The notes: generated by a model not told the origin, from the letters alone. DNA of 64,000 bases from an uncultured Spartobacteria bacterium (GCA_937960895.1 CALCJD010000094.1:38097-102096), one strand, 5' to 3'. Counted from the stretch's first letter, positions 54,760-63,749 are shown. Translations and numbers: made by a program.

Positions 54760-55788
54760 TTATTCCTCCCTGTGGCGACGAGTGAGCCAAAGGGAAATAA
54801 TGAAGATCAAAAGAAGAATCGTGCCAAGCGCGGAACCGAAGGGAGGATTCCGTGCCGTGGTGAACTGCTTCTGAATGACTTCACCGATGGTGGGCACCTT
54901 GCCGCCGCCCATGAGGGTGGTGATCGCGAACATGGCGATGGACGGTACAAAGACCAGGAGGGCGCCGGCCACGATGCCGGGCCGGGTGAGGGGGATGATC
55001 ACCTGCGAGAACGCCCGCACCGGTCCGGCCCCGAGATCGTAGGCGGCCTCGACCATGGCGTTGTCCAGCCGTTCGACACTTGTGTAGATCGGCAGGATCA
55101 TGAAGGGGAGGAAATTGTAGACCAGCCCGAGGACGACCGCGAAGGGCGTGTACATCAGCGTCAGCGGCTCCGGAATGATGCGCAGGGACATCAACAGGCC
55201 GTTGAGGAGCCCGTCGCGGCTGAGCAGCGAGATCCAGGCGTAGGTCCGGATGAGAAAGCTGGTCCAGAACGGGATCATGACCAGCGTCAAAAGCAGATTG
55301 CGGGCGCCGGGGGGGGCGCGGCCGATGAAATACGCGACGGGGTAGCCGACGACCATGCAGATGACGGTCGTGAGGAAGGCGTACCAGATCGAAAGAAGAA
55401 AGATCTTCAGCCAGAGGAACGAATTGAACGTTTTGGCGATGCCGCCCAATAATCCGCGCGTGCTCTCCCACCAAGTGGCGGGGGATCCGGGGCTTTCCTC
55501 CTCCACGATTTCGGCCGTGGCGGCGCGGACATTGTCGGGAAAATCCCGGGGCAGGCGCTGCAGTTTGTCCCAGTCGAGCGCCTTGCGGTAGTTCTCCCAG
55601 GTGAAACCGAGCCGGATTTCCCCCAGGGCGGTCTTGGTGCCGAAGCTGTAGACGACGATCATCACCGTGGGAACGATGACGAACAGGAGCAGCCACAGCA
55701 GCAGCGGCGACATGAACAGCCAGGCCCCCCATCCGGGCCGGCGTGTATGGTGGCTCGAAACCGGGGCCGCGGTGGGAACGGCGGCCAT
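54760..55788 (-). CDS. potB: spermidine/putrescine-type ABC transporter permease (PotB-like)
   Basis: A 342-residue inner-membrane permease with six spans and the ABC-2 coupling loop ERLDNAMVEAAYDLGAGP. It is longer than the common ~285 because of an insert between spans 1 and 2 (about residues 60-120, around RDFPDNVRAATAEIVEEESP). The family imports polyamines with the partner permease and the periplasmic binding protein, powered by a PotA ATPase, which is not in this window. It is last in the unit potC-potD-potB; the binding protein ends about 40 bases upstream. Choline, mannopine or other cation substrates are also seen in this family. Confidence 0.9.
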   Translation of the reverse strand: MAAVPTAAPVSSHHTRRPGWGAWLFMSPLLLWLLLFVIVPTVMIVVYSFGTKTALGEIRLGFTWENYRKALDWDKLQRLPRDFPDNVRAATAEIVEEESPGSPATWWESTRGLLGGIAKTFNSFLWLKIFLLSIWYAFLTTVICMVVGYPVAYFIGRAPPGARNLLLTLVMIPFWTSFLIRTYAWISLLSRDGLLNGLLMSLRIIPEPLTLMYTPFAVVLGLVYNFLPFMILPIYTSVERLDNAMVEAAYDLGAGPVRAFSQVIIPLTRPGIVAGALLVFVPSIAMFAITTLMGGGKVPTIGEVIQKQFTTARNPPFGSALGTILLLIFIISLWLTRRHREE

Positions 55789-55826
55789 CAGGCGGGTCGG
55801 CTGAACATGTCGCGCCGCATCGGGTG

Positions 55827-56945
55827 TTACTGAACCTTCAGCTCGTTGATGATTTCATCCACGGCGCCGGCCTGGTCGCCGATGTCCTTGAAGATCGGCA
55901 TCTTGGCGACGACGTCATCCGGCGGGAAGGCGGCGGCATTGGCAAGCTGTTCGGGGGTGAGGAGCTTGCGGCCCTCGGCGTTCGGATTCAGATAGGGAAA
56001 TTCATCCCAGATCATCTTGTTGATTTCCGGACGCAGGATGAAGTTCATGAAGAGCTCCGCATTCTTCGGATGCTTGGCGGTGTTCGGAATGGCGAGGCTG
56101 TCGATGAAGAGGTGGGTGCCGTCCTCGGGAAGGATCCACTTGAACTTGCCGCTCTGGTCATCGCGCAGAATGTATCCGCCTTCACCGTTCCAGACCACCC
56201 CGAGGGCGACGTTGCCCTTCAACAGGGCGTCCTTCGGACTGGTGGAATCAAAGGCGGCCACGAGCGGGATCCAATCCGCGAGAACCTCGCGGGCCTTCTG
56301 GAGGTTTTCCGGCGTGATTTCGTTGACGTCGATGCCCTCGGAAGCGAGCGCCCAGCTGACCAGTTCGCGGGCGTCATCCAGAACGATGATCTTGCCCTTG
56401 AATTTCTCCTGGAAGACGTCCTTGTATCCCTTGATCTCGTCCTTCACGAGCTCCGTGTTCACGACGATGCCGACCGTGCCGGCCATCCAGGGAACGGAAT
56501 ATTTGTTGCCCGGGTCGAACGACTTGTCGAGGAACTCGGGGGCGATGTTTTTCAGGTTGGGAATCGCCTCCTTGTCGAGCGGGCGCAGGTAGCCGGCCTT
56601 GGCCATGGCTTCAATCATGTAATCGCTCGGCTGGATGAGGTCGTAGTTGCCTCCGCCGGAGAGCAGCTTCTGGAGCATTTCCTCGTTGCTCTCGTAATTC
56701 TGCATGTTGACCTTGATGCCGGTCTCCTGGGTGAAGGCGTCGATGACGCTCTGCGGGACGTATTCGGTCCAACAGAAGAGGTTCAGGACCTTTTCCTCCT
56801 CGTTGGGAGCCGGGGTGGCCTCCGCGGAGGGCGTGGCCTCCGGGGTTTCCGACGAGGTGGTGGTGGTGGGTTTCCCGCACCCGGCCAGCAGCAGGATGCC
56901 TGTGGTGAAGGCGGCGAGGGCCGCGAGTGGTGTCTTGGTTTTCAT
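55827..56945 (-). CDS. potD: spermidine/putrescine-binding lipoprotein (PotD-like)
   Basis: A 372-residue extracytoplasmic solute-binding lipoprotein. The signal ends ILLLAGC with Cys23 as lipid site, followed by a Thr/Glu/Pro/Ala-rich spacer of about 25 residues. The mature part shows LFCWTEYVPQSVIDAFTQET, YDLIQPSDYMIEAM and AGTVGIVVNTELV, all PotD-like, with W-T/E-Y residues that stack on polyamines in this family. ATG 56945 is used, since an upstream frame lacks a signal. It lies between the two permease genes, six bases after potC, an order unlike potABCD. Confidence 0.9.
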   Translation of the reverse strand: MKTKTPLAALAAFTTGILLLAGCGKPTTTTSSETPEATPSAEATPAPNEEEKVLNLFCWTEYVPQSVIDAFTQETGIKVNMQNYESNEEMLQKLLSGGGNYDLIQPSDYMIEAMAKAGYLRPLDKEAIPNLKNIAPEFLDKSFDPGNKYSVPWMAGTVGIVVNTELVKDEIKGYKDVFQEKFKGKIIVLDDARELVSWALASEGIDVNEITPENLQKAREVLADWIPLVAAFDSTSPKDALLKGNVALGVVWNGEGGYILRDDQSGKFKWILPEDGTHLFIDSLAIPNTAKHPKNAELFMNFILRPEINKMIWDEFPYLNPNAEGRKLLTPEQLANAAAFPPDDVVAKMPIFKDIGDQAGAVDEIINELKVQ

Positions 56946-56950
56946 GAGTT

Positions 56951-57790
56951 TCAGGTGCGTTTTTTGATGAGCTCGCTGAAGAGCACAAGGATGATCGTTC
57001 CCAGAACAAAGAGGGCGCTCAGCGCGTTGAGCTGGGGATCCAGGCCCTTGCGGGCCATGCCGTAAACCTGCAGGGGCAGCGTCTGGGAGCCCGCGCCGGA
57101 CGTGAAGACGGTGACGATGTATTCGTCGAAGGACAGGGTGAAGGACATCAGGGCGCCGGCGATGATGGCGGGCATCAGGTACGGCACGATGACCTTCCAA
57201 AAGGCCTGAATCGGCGTTGCCCCGAGGTCCATGGCGGCCTCCTCCAGAAACGGATCAATGCCCTGCAGCCGGGCCTGCACGCCCACCAGCACAAAGGGGA
57301 AACAGAAGGTCGTGTGGCCGATGATCACCGTGGCATAACCCAGCGGGATGTTGAGCAGGTTGCTGAAGAGCACCATGAGGCTCACACCCATGAGCACTTC
57401 CGGAATGACCATGGGAACAAAGATCAGCAGACCGATCGCCCGCTGAAAGGGAAAGCGATAGCGGTACAGCAGCCACGCGCCGATCGTGCCCAGCGCCGTC
57501 GAGAGGACGGTCGTGACCGTGGCGATGATCATGCTGTTCTTGAAGGCGCCGATCAGGACCTTGTTCCTGAAGAGCTGTTCGTACCAGCGGGTCGTGAAGC
57601 CCTCCCAAGCGAGTCCGAGCCGCGAATCGTTGAACGAGAAAACGATCAGCAGAAGGATGGGGATGTAAAGAAAGGCAAACACCGCCACCGTCCAGATCCC
57701 AAAGGCCCATTGCTGGATGCGCGGGCCGCGAATCTTCCGTACATACGCCAGAAACGGCTTGGGCAGAAGCGAGGCGGCCACCGCGGACAT
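56951..57790 (-). CDS. potC: spermidine/putrescine-type ABC transporter permease (PotC-like)
   Basis: A 279-residue permease with six spans. It opens with basic residues and IWTVAVFAFLYIPILLLIVFSFN, and the coupling loop EEAAMDLGATPIQAFWKVI matches PotC. It heads the transporter unit potC-potD-potB, with A-A-A-A-G-G-G-C shortly before the ATG as a weak ribosome-binding site. The ATPase subunit is missing and is probably shared or encoded elsewhere. Upstream, 105 bases separate it from folD, which is on the same strand but ends at a strong terminator, so the transporter has its own promoter. Confidence 0.9.
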   Translation of the reverse strand: MSAVAASLLPKPFLAYVRKIRGPRIQQWAFGIWTVAVFAFLYIPILLLIVFSFNDSRLGLAWEGFTTRWYEQLFRNKVLIGAFKNSMIIATVTTVLSTALGTIGAWLLYRYRFPFQRAIGLLIFVPMVIPEVLMGVSLMVLFSNLLNIPLGYATVIIGHTTFCFPFVLVGVQARLQGIDPFLEEAAMDLGATPIQAFWKVIVPYLMPAIIAGALMSFTLSFDEYIVTVFTSGAGSQTLPLQVYGMARKGLDPQLNALSALFVLGTIILVLFSELIKKRT

Positions 57791-57861
57791 GGAGCCCTTT
57801 TACTGCAATGTGGTTCCAGCGTCCAGAGGAAGAGTCTCCGCGGGACGGGGAAATGACGGAC

Positions 57862-57890
57862 AAAAGGCGCCCGGCGGGGGGCCGGGCGTC
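57862..57890 (-). terminator. Rho-independent terminator after folD
   Basis: On the reverse strand a 10-bp GC-rich stem (57866-57875 with 57881-57890, one G-T pair, five-base loop) is followed by TTTTG. It begins four bases past the folD stop and closes the five-gene unit that starts at 63736. Confidence 0.75.
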
Positions 57891-57894
57891 GGGG

Positions 57895-58773
57895 TCAGGC
57901 GCAGAGGCGCTCGCAGGCGGTCACCGTGTTGGCCATCAACATGGCGATGGTCATGGGACCGACTCCGCCCGGCACCGGCGTAATGGCGGCGCATTTCTCC
58001 GCGACGGCGTCATAATCGACATCGCCCACGATGCGATACCCCTTGGGCGAGGAGGGATCCTCCACGCGGTTGATGCCGACATCGATCACCACCGCGCCCT
58101 CGCGGATGTGTTCGGCTCCCAGAAAATGCGGACGCCCGATGGCGGCGATGACCAGGTCGGCCCGGCGGGTGATGCCGGCCAGGTCCCGCGAGCGGGAATG
58201 GGCGACGGTGACCGTGGCGTCGCCTCCCTTGCCGCGGCGCATGAGCAGGAGGGCCATGGGTTTCCCGACAATCATGCTGCGGCCGACGACCACCGCATCG
58301 GCGCCCGCCGTGTCCAGGCTGCTTTCCCCGATCAGGCGGATGCAACCGAGCGGGGTGCAGGGGACAAATCCGGAGGGATCGTCGAGGGCGAGCTTGGCGA
58401 CATTGACGGGATGAAATCCGTCGACGTCCTTGCGAGGATCGATGGTTTCGACAATGGCCTGTTCGTCGATGTGCGGGGGCGGCGGAGACTGGACCAGGAT
58501 GCCGTGTATGGCGGGATCGGCGTTCAACCGGCGAACGAGGGCGACGAGGTCCTCCTGCGTGGTGGAGGCGGGCAGTTCGTGTTTGACCGAATGCAGGCCG
58601 AGCTCGGCGGCCTTGCGGTCCTTCGAACGGACATAGGCGCGGGAGGCCGGATCGTCCCCGACCAGCACCACGGCGAGACCGGGGCGAATGCCGCGATCGG
58701 CCAGATGGGCGATGCGCTGTTTGGTTTCCTCGTGAACTTTTTGGGCAATGGCTGTGCCGTCAATCCGCTTCAT
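57895..58773 (-). CDS. folD: bifunctional methylenetetrahydrofolate dehydrogenase / methenyl-THF cyclohydrolase
   Basis: A 292-residue FolD, which interconverts methylene-, methenyl- and formyl-tetrahydrofolate with NADP+. It has the Y-V-x-x-K catalytic motif in SRAYVRSKDRKAAELG, GILVQSPPPPHID, the family signature DVDGFHPVNVAKL, and VVVGRSMIVGKPMA with the nucleotide site; the C-terminal PVPGGVGPMTIAML is exact. It is the last gene of the five-gene unit and starts inside the end of the upstream acyltransferase gene (14 shared bases). A clear terminator follows. The folate role has no evident link to the other members, so it may just ride on the transcript. Confidence 0.96.
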   Translation of the reverse strand: MKRIDGTAIAQKVHEETKQRIAHLADRGIRPGLAVVLVGDDPASRAYVRSKDRKAAELGLHSVKHELPASTTQEDLVALVRRLNADPAIHGILVQSPPPPHIDEQAIVETIDPRKDVDGFHPVNVAKLALDDPSGFVPCTPLGCIRLIGESSLDTAGADAVVVGRSMIVGKPMALLLMRRGKGGDATVTVAHSRSRDLAGITRRADLVIAAIGRPHFLGAEHIREGAVVIDVGINRVEDPSSPKGYRIVGDVDYDAVAEKCAAITPVPGGVGPMTIAMLMANTVTACERLCA

Positions 58774-59392
58774 TTTTCAAAAGAGTTTCCAGTCCCAGAC
58801 GCGCCGCCTCGAATTCCTCGGCGGTCAATTCCCGCGGCACGGAGATGGGGTCTCCCACCGTGACTGAGACGGTGGAAAAAGGCAACGGGATGATGAACCC
58901 GTCCCATGTTTTCATGCGTACGCAGCGGGAAAATTTCGCGTGCATGGGAACGATTTTGGCGCCGGTGAGCTGGGCGAGCGACACGGCGCCCGGACCGAGT
59001 TTGTAGCGGGGACCCCGGGGACCGTCGGGCGTGATGGCGATGTCGCGTCCGTCCTCGACCAGGGTGATGAGTTCGCGCATGGCCTGCGACCCCCGGCGGG
59101 AGCTGGAACCGCGCACGGCGCCCATGCGGAAACCGCCGACCACGCGAGCGAGGATTTCCCCGTCCCTGCTCGGACTGGTGAGGACGGTGACCCCGCGGCG
59201 TTCCCGGGGATACCGGCGGAGGAACGCGACGGTGATGCCGAGAATGCGGTTGTGCCAGAAGCAGATGATGACCGGCCCCCTGATGCTGTTTTTGCCAAGG
59301 CCGGGGCGGTCGTCGACCTTCAGGCGGATCGTGGCAAAGAGCAGCCGGAGAATGAAGACGGCGAGGCCGGCGAGAAAGGATTCACGTGTCAT
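58760..59392 (-). CDS. DUF374 lysophospholipid acyltransferase-like protein
   Basis: A 210-residue membrane-associated acyltransferase-like protein. An N-terminal span (LAGLAVFILRLLFATIRLKV) precedes the H-x4-like site CFWHNRILG, and ITPDGPRGPRYKLGPGAVSLA is the DUF374 hallmark. Members are thought to transfer acyl chains to lipid A or other membrane lipids; the exact acceptor is not known from sequence. Its start overlaps the inositol-phosphatase-like gene by four bases (ATGA) and its end overlaps folD by 14. Position in a unit with an envelope lipoprotein and a thioesterase-fused membrane protein fits envelope lipid work. Confidence 0.85.
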   Translation of the reverse strand: MTRESFLAGLAVFILRLLFATIRLKVDDRPGLGKNSIRGPVIICFWHNRILGITVAFLRRYPRERRGVTVLTSPSRDGEILARVVGGFRMGAVRGSSSRRGSQAMRELITLVEDGRDIAITPDGPRGPRYKLGPGAVSLAQLTGAKIVPMHAKFSRCVRMKTWDGFIIPLPFSTVSVTVGDPISVPRELTAEEFEAARLGLETLLKNEAD

Positions 59393-60384
59393 GCCAGAAA
59401 AGTCGAAAGCACCTTTTGCAGAACGGGACGGGCGAGGGCGGCGAGGGCGGGGTTGGCGTAGGCAATCCAGCAGATTCCGCTGGTGGTGTCCATGGGCGCA
59501 TCGGGAAACCCGCCGAGCGGATGTTCGTAGACGACGCCGGCCTCCTCAAGAACCAGGGCGGCGCAGACGTCGTAGGGATGGCAGACCAGCGAGGATTCCA
59601 GGTCAAGTGTCGCGTAAACCAGCGGACGGAGGTCGCCGATCATGCGGTCGTGCCCGGCGAGCAGTTCATAAAACGCGCCGCCCGTGCTGATGTACTGGTC
59701 GTCGAAGACCACCGGGGAGGCATCGCGGCCGATGCCGACGAGTTCGTCCCAGATCCGTTCCTCGATTTGCGCGGTGAGGGTGCGGCCCTCGGGGAAAAAT
59801 TTTGCCATCCAGGAAAATCCGTGCCGGAAATCCGTGGCGCGTGAAGGCTGCAGGGTGAGGGGGACGGGGGTGCCGTCGAGCACGTTGACGCTTTCCGTGC
59901 GGAGTCCCCGGCCCCGCACGGCGCTGATCTGGTCGGCCCGCCATTGTTTCGAGGTGGGCAGTTCGGTCATGGCGGCGACAAAAATCCTTGAAAGCGGCGT
60001 GTCGGGTCCCTCCTGGGGCGCGAGACCGGCGAGCGCCCAGGCGCTGCGCTTGTCGTACATGATGCCGCGCGTGCCGTCGATGGGATCGAGAAGGCATTTC
60101 CAGCGGGTCTGGGAAACCTCCGTGCCGCGGGGAAAACACAGGGCGTCGTCCTCGACGCCTTCCATGACCACTTCCACCGGTTCGGCCGTCGGCCATCGGC
60201 TTTCGAACCACTCGACAATGGCGGCCTCGCTGATTTTGTCGATGGCGTAAATGGTGTCCGCGGCGGTCTGCGTCGCCACGGCGGAAAGGTCGCCGGCGTT
60301 GGAGCGTCCGGCCAGCAGACGGTCCCGGATGAAATTTCCGAGGTCGCAGAGCAGTTCGCGAAAGATCTCCGGCTGGGAACTCAC
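59389..60384 (-). CDS. inositol monophosphatase-family phosphatase
   Basis: A 331-residue metal-dependent phosphatase of the IMPase/FBPase/CysQ superfamily. The main metal motif is seen in LLDPIDGTRGIMYDKRSAW (D-P-I-D-G-T), and the late HPYDVCAALVLEEAG matches the W-D-x-A-A-G position. The first acidic loop, usually G-E-E/D, is present as MEGVEDD. Substrate could be an inositol phosphate, PAP or a sugar bisphosphate. The start is GTG, overlapping the GH75 gene stop (GTGA); the next gene overlaps its stop, so it sits inside a tightly coupled unit. It is longer than the usual ~270. Confidence 0.82.
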   Translation of the reverse strand: MSSQPEIFRELLCDLGNFIRDRLLAGRSNAGDLSAVATQTAADTIYAIDKISEAAIVEWFESRWPTAEPVEVVMEGVEDDALCFPRGTEVSQTRWKCLLDPIDGTRGIMYDKRSAWALAGLAPQEGPDTPLSRIFVAAMTELPTSKQWRADQISAVRGRGLRTESVNVLDGTPVPLTLQPSRATDFRHGFSWMAKFFPEGRTLTAQIEERIWDELVGIGRDASPVVFDDQYISTGGAFYELLAGHDRMIGDLRPLVYATLDLESSLVCHPYDVCAALVLEEAGVVYEHPLGGFPDAPMDTTSGICWIAYANPALAALARPVLQKVLSTFLA

Positions 60385-61883
60385 GGTGTCGCCGGGGTGA
60401 TGACCGCCGGTCCGGGGGACACGGACGGTGTGGATTCCGGTGACGGGCTGTCGGCGGGCGTCGGCACGGCCGGAGGTTGCGGGGTGATTTCCGCGGTCGG
60501 GGTCGCCGCCGGAGACGGGGCGGCTTCCGGCGGCACGTCGGGTGTCGGAGAGGTTTCCGGCGCCGACGGCGATTCGGGAACGGGCGTGGGTTCCGGCGTG
60601 GGTGTGGGGGTCGGGGTCGGCCACGGAGGCACGATGTCCTCCCACTCAAAGAGCTCGGGGGCGATGCCGCCCATTTCGTCGAGGTAAGTCTGGACGCGTT
60701 CGCGCCAGCGTTCGAGGTTGGGCGGACCGAATTTTTCCGCGGTGCCGGGGAAAATCAGATACGCAACCTTGATGTTGCTGACGGAGCGCGAGTTGGCGGA
60801 CGATTTGGGGTTGATCTGACGGCAGAGCCGCAGCGAGGCTTCCCCCACCTTGGCCGAGGGGCCGGCGTCGCCAACGATGGTGGGGTAGACCACCCCGTCG
60901 TAAATGACGGCCGCGTAGTCGCCGATGCGGGGGGCAAAGGGGGATTTTTCCTTGAGCAGGAACCCCGGGACGACGATGGACGGGTCGACGGCGGAGACGA
61001 GAAAACTCGAGGTTTTGAGGTCGTTGGCGGTCCGCTGGAGATGGGACAGGGCCTCCTGGATTTCCCGTTTGCGCGCCGCCGAGGTGCCCGGCGCGGCGGC
61101 TTCCGCGCGGAGGGCGGCGATGCGGTCCAGCGTCTTGGGGAGCAGCGGGTTCACGCGATCCGTGGTTTTGGGCCAGCGGTAGCTGGTCTGGGGCTGGAAG
61201 AAGCGTCCGGAGTCATCCACCTCCACATTGCGGTCGCCGTCGGAGCCGTCGACGTTCACGTCCATGTCGCCGATGATCAGAAGCGCCTTGCGGCCCGTTT
61301 CCGGCGCCTCCAGCTCGAGGATGGTCTCGCAGTCGTAGAAATTGTGCCGCGAGAGCACCGCGTCGAGGGCGAAGAGCTGATTGCGAATGGTGGCGACCTT
61401 GATTTTGTAAAGGCGCTCAAAGAAGGGGGAAACCTTCGCCGAGGCCACAAGCTCCGGCATTTTGTTCAGGACGTGCGGCAGTTTGGGGTCGTTGGAGGCG
61501 AGATCCTCCAGCGTGAGGCTCGGACGGGGAATCTTTGCCGTGAAGGTGATCTCCACCTCGAAACTGTCGTCCTTGGTCCGAATGAGCGACGCCAGGTTTT
61601 CGCTTTCCGGAGTGACGAACCGCGTCTTGTAGGTGATGCCGTTGAACATTTTTCCGATCTCCACCGGCTTGCGGGGCAACAGCGGAGTGGGCTCCGGGGT
61701 GGGCGTGGGCGGCGGGGTGGGGGCCGGTGTCGGAGTGGCCACCGCGGGGGAGGGCACCGGCGTCGGGCTTGGCGGGGAATCCGGCGTGGGCGAGGGCGTC
61801 GGCGTGGAAAGCAACGAACCGGGAGGACGTTCACATCCCGCCAAAGCCACGCAAAGCAGAATGAGGATCCCCGCCGGTCTCAT
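60381..61883 (-). CDS. GH75 chitosanase-like lipoprotein with Pro/Thr linkers
   Basis: A 500-residue outer-envelope lipoprotein. The signal ends ILLCVALAGC (Cys17). A Thr-Pro-Ser-rich spacer (about residues 22-70) leads to a soluble domain (about 75-405) resembling GH75 fungal-type chitosanase: LFALDAVLSRHNFYDCET, the NVDGSDGDRNVEVDDSG segment and IGDYAAVIYDGVVYPTIVGD with DAGPSAKVGEASLRL, where D and E are candidates for catalysis. The C-terminal ~90 residues are again Pro/Thr/Glu-rich. If active it would cut chitosan-like or de-acetylated glucosamine polymers, perhaps cell-wall glycan. It overlaps both neighbours by four bases. Confidence 0.75.
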   Translation of the reverse strand: MRPAGILILLCVALAGCERPPGSLLSTPTPSPTPDSPPSPTPVPSPAVATPTPAPTPPPTPTPEPTPLLPRKPVEIGKMFNGITYKTRFVTPESENLASLIRTKDDSFEVEITFTAKIPRPSLTLEDLASNDPKLPHVLNKMPELVASAKVSPFFERLYKIKVATIRNQLFALDAVLSRHNFYDCETILELEAPETGRKALLIIGDMDVNVDGSDGDRNVEVDDSGRFFQPQTSYRWPKTTDRVNPLLPKTLDRIAALRAEAAAPGTSAARKREIQEALSHLQRTANDLKTSSFLVSAVDPSIVVPGFLLKEKSPFAPRIGDYAAVIYDGVVYPTIVGDAGPSAKVGEASLRLCRQINPKSSANSRSVSNIKVAYLIFPGTAEKFGPPNLERWRERVQTYLDEMGGIAPELFEWEDIVPPWPTPTPTPTPEPTPVPESPSAPETSPTPDVPPEAAPSPAATPTAEITPQPPAVPTPADSPSPESTPSVSPGPAVITPATP

Positions 61884-63736
61884 GTGTAACGCATGAATGC
61901 CGTGGCGACCTCGGGAGGAACGTCGATGAGTTTGTAGTCGGCCGAGGAGACGAAGAGGAGGGATTGCTTGCCGTGACCGAGGAGTTTCTGCGCGGAGTCG
62001 TAGACCTCGTGTTCGAGGGTCACGAACTTGCGGTTGTAGTTGGCGATGCGGATGCGCACGCTCACCGTTTCGAACTCGCGGGTCTCCCGGACGAACTTGT
62101 GCTCGAATGAGCGCGTGAGGATGTAGAACGGGGTGTTCTTCAGGTCGAACTTCGGCATGACCTGGTTGAAGAACAGTTCACGCGTCTTGCCGACCCACAT
62201 GGCATACATGCCGAAATACACGTTGCCGACCGAGTTGGTGTCCGCGTAGGTCGCCACGAAAGAGTGCACAAACCATTTGTCCTCGAAATGTCCGCCCACG
62301 TGGTGGGAGGCCTGGGTGGCCGGAGGACCCGATTCCGGGCTGGCGGCGCCGATGATGCCCTTCGGGGACACCGGCGATTCCGGCGCGGTGGCGGTCAGTT
62401 CCTCCGAGTCGCTGACAAAATCCTCGCCCGCGCCCGGCTTCAGGAGCAGCCAGGCGATCGAGGCCAGCGGGAGCAGCGAACCCAGGATCATGAAAAGCGG
62501 GTAGCGCAGGAAGTAGCCGAAGGCGCAGATCACCACGGCGAGGCTGCCGATGCAGAACATCTTCACCTGCGGGATGGCGTTGGCCGGACTGATGATGTAG
62601 CAGCGCGCGATGCCGAGGGCGGAATACCCCACGAAGAACGTGGCGTAGAAGATCATGAAATACTCCAGCTCGAGATGGAGCACGGCGGCCACGAGGGCGA
62701 TGAGACCCGCCAGGATGAACACCGGGATCGGGGAAATGAGCAGGCGCTTGGGCAGGAAGGTGAGGAGCGGGTTTTTCGACCGGGCGACGCCCTCCTGGAA
62801 GGTCCACTTCAGGGCGACGTAGCCGCTGTCGAGCGTGGTGAGGATGCACACGCAGAGGAAGACGCAGTAGGCGGTGAAGGTCCACGGCGCGGCCGCCGCA
62901 TTCTCGTAAAACAACCGCAGCACCACATTGTGCCCGTAGAGGTGTCCGCCCAGTCCCTCGTGGATCCATTGTCCGGCTCCGCGGCTCAGGGCCCAGAGGG
63001 TCAGCGTTCCGTGGAAGATCAGGATGCCGAAAAATTCCAGCGCCCCGACCCAGTAGGCGGCGGCGATGGAAACGCGCTCGCGATGCATCTGGATGGCGCG
63101 CTGCCATTGCTGCAGGTCAAGCCAGGGGCCGACCAAAAAGCCGATGATGATCGGCACCACGTAGCCCCAGAAATGCCAGTCGTCGGTGGGCTGCTTGAAG
63201 GCGGCGATTTCGCCGTTCCCCCGGCCGATCGTGTTGATCAGCAGCCACACGACGGAGGCGGCCAGCAGGATGGCCATCACCCCGTGGCTGAACTTGATGC
63301 GTTTGATGTCGAATTCCTCGCCGAACAGGATGGCCGCCGCGAGCACCACGAGCAGGGTGAGCGGCATGTAGAGGATCCACGGCTCGTAGCCCAGGGTCTG
63401 CCACGCGTAGCGGATGAAGGCGAAGATGGTCAGCGTGATGGCCAGGAGCTGGTAGAGGAAAAACACCAGACGGAACGGCCGCGACCAGTTCGTGAAGAAG
63501 GTGGCGAGCGACTCGGAGCCTTTTTCCCGACGTGCGATGTGGTGGGTGACCAGGCCGAAGGCCAGCAGTCCGATGGCATTCGGAATGGCGAAGGTCAACA
63601 GTCCAAACAGCCCGAACTGGAGGGTGAACTGAACGGAGAAGAACAATCCGAGCCCCCAGGTCCAGGACAGGGCGATGGAGTTTCCCCATAGCAGGGTGGA
63701 AAACCAGCGGTTCGGAGTTGAAGAATTGGCGGCCAT
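61880..63736 (-). CDS. transporter-like membrane protein fused to a hotdog (4HBT) thioesterase domain
   Basis: A 618-residue fusion. Residues 1-430 have about twelve to thirteen spans resembling the sodium:solute symporter/LeuT-type fold, opening WGNSIALSWTWGLGLFFSVQ, with GPWLDLQQWQRAIQM in a loop. After a Ser/Pro/Glu-rich linker, residues ~485-618 are a 4HBT thioesterase-like domain: FVATYADTNSVGNVYFGMYA, where family members have D-x-D-x-x-G-H-V; the first D is kept, the second D and the H are N. Thioesterases release acyl chains from CoA or ACP. Its role here is unknown. It heads the unit and overlaps the GH75 gene by four bases. Confidence 0.8.
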   Translation of the reverse strand: MAANSSTPNRWFSTLLWGNSIALSWTWGLGLFFSVQFTLQFGLFGLLTFAIPNAIGLLAFGLVTHHIARREKGSESLATFFTNWSRPFRLVFFLYQLLAITLTIFAFIRYAWQTLGYEPWILYMPLTLLVVLAAAILFGEEFDIKRIKFSHGVMAILLAASVVWLLINTIGRGNGEIAAFKQPTDDWHFWGYVVPIIIGFLVGPWLDLQQWQRAIQMHRERVSIAAAYWVGALEFFGILIFHGTLTLWALSRGAGQWIHEGLGGHLYGHNVVLRLFYENAAAAPWTFTAYCVFLCVCILTTLDSGYVALKWTFQEGVARSKNPLLTFLPKRLLISPIPVFILAGLIALVAAVLHLELEYFMIFYATFFVGYSALGIARCYIISPANAIPQVKMFCIGSLAVVICAFGYFLRYPLFMILGSLLPLASIAWLLLKPGAGEDFVSDSEELTATAPESPVSPKGIIGAASPESGPPATQASHHVGGHFEDKWFVHSFVATYADTNSVGNVYFGMYAMWVGKTRELFFNQVMPKFDLKNTPFYILTRSFEHKFVRETREFETVSVRIRIANYNRKFVTLEHEVYDSAQKLLGHGKQSLLFVSSADYKLIDVPPEVATAFMRYT

Positions 63737-63749
63737 GCGAGACGGAGAG

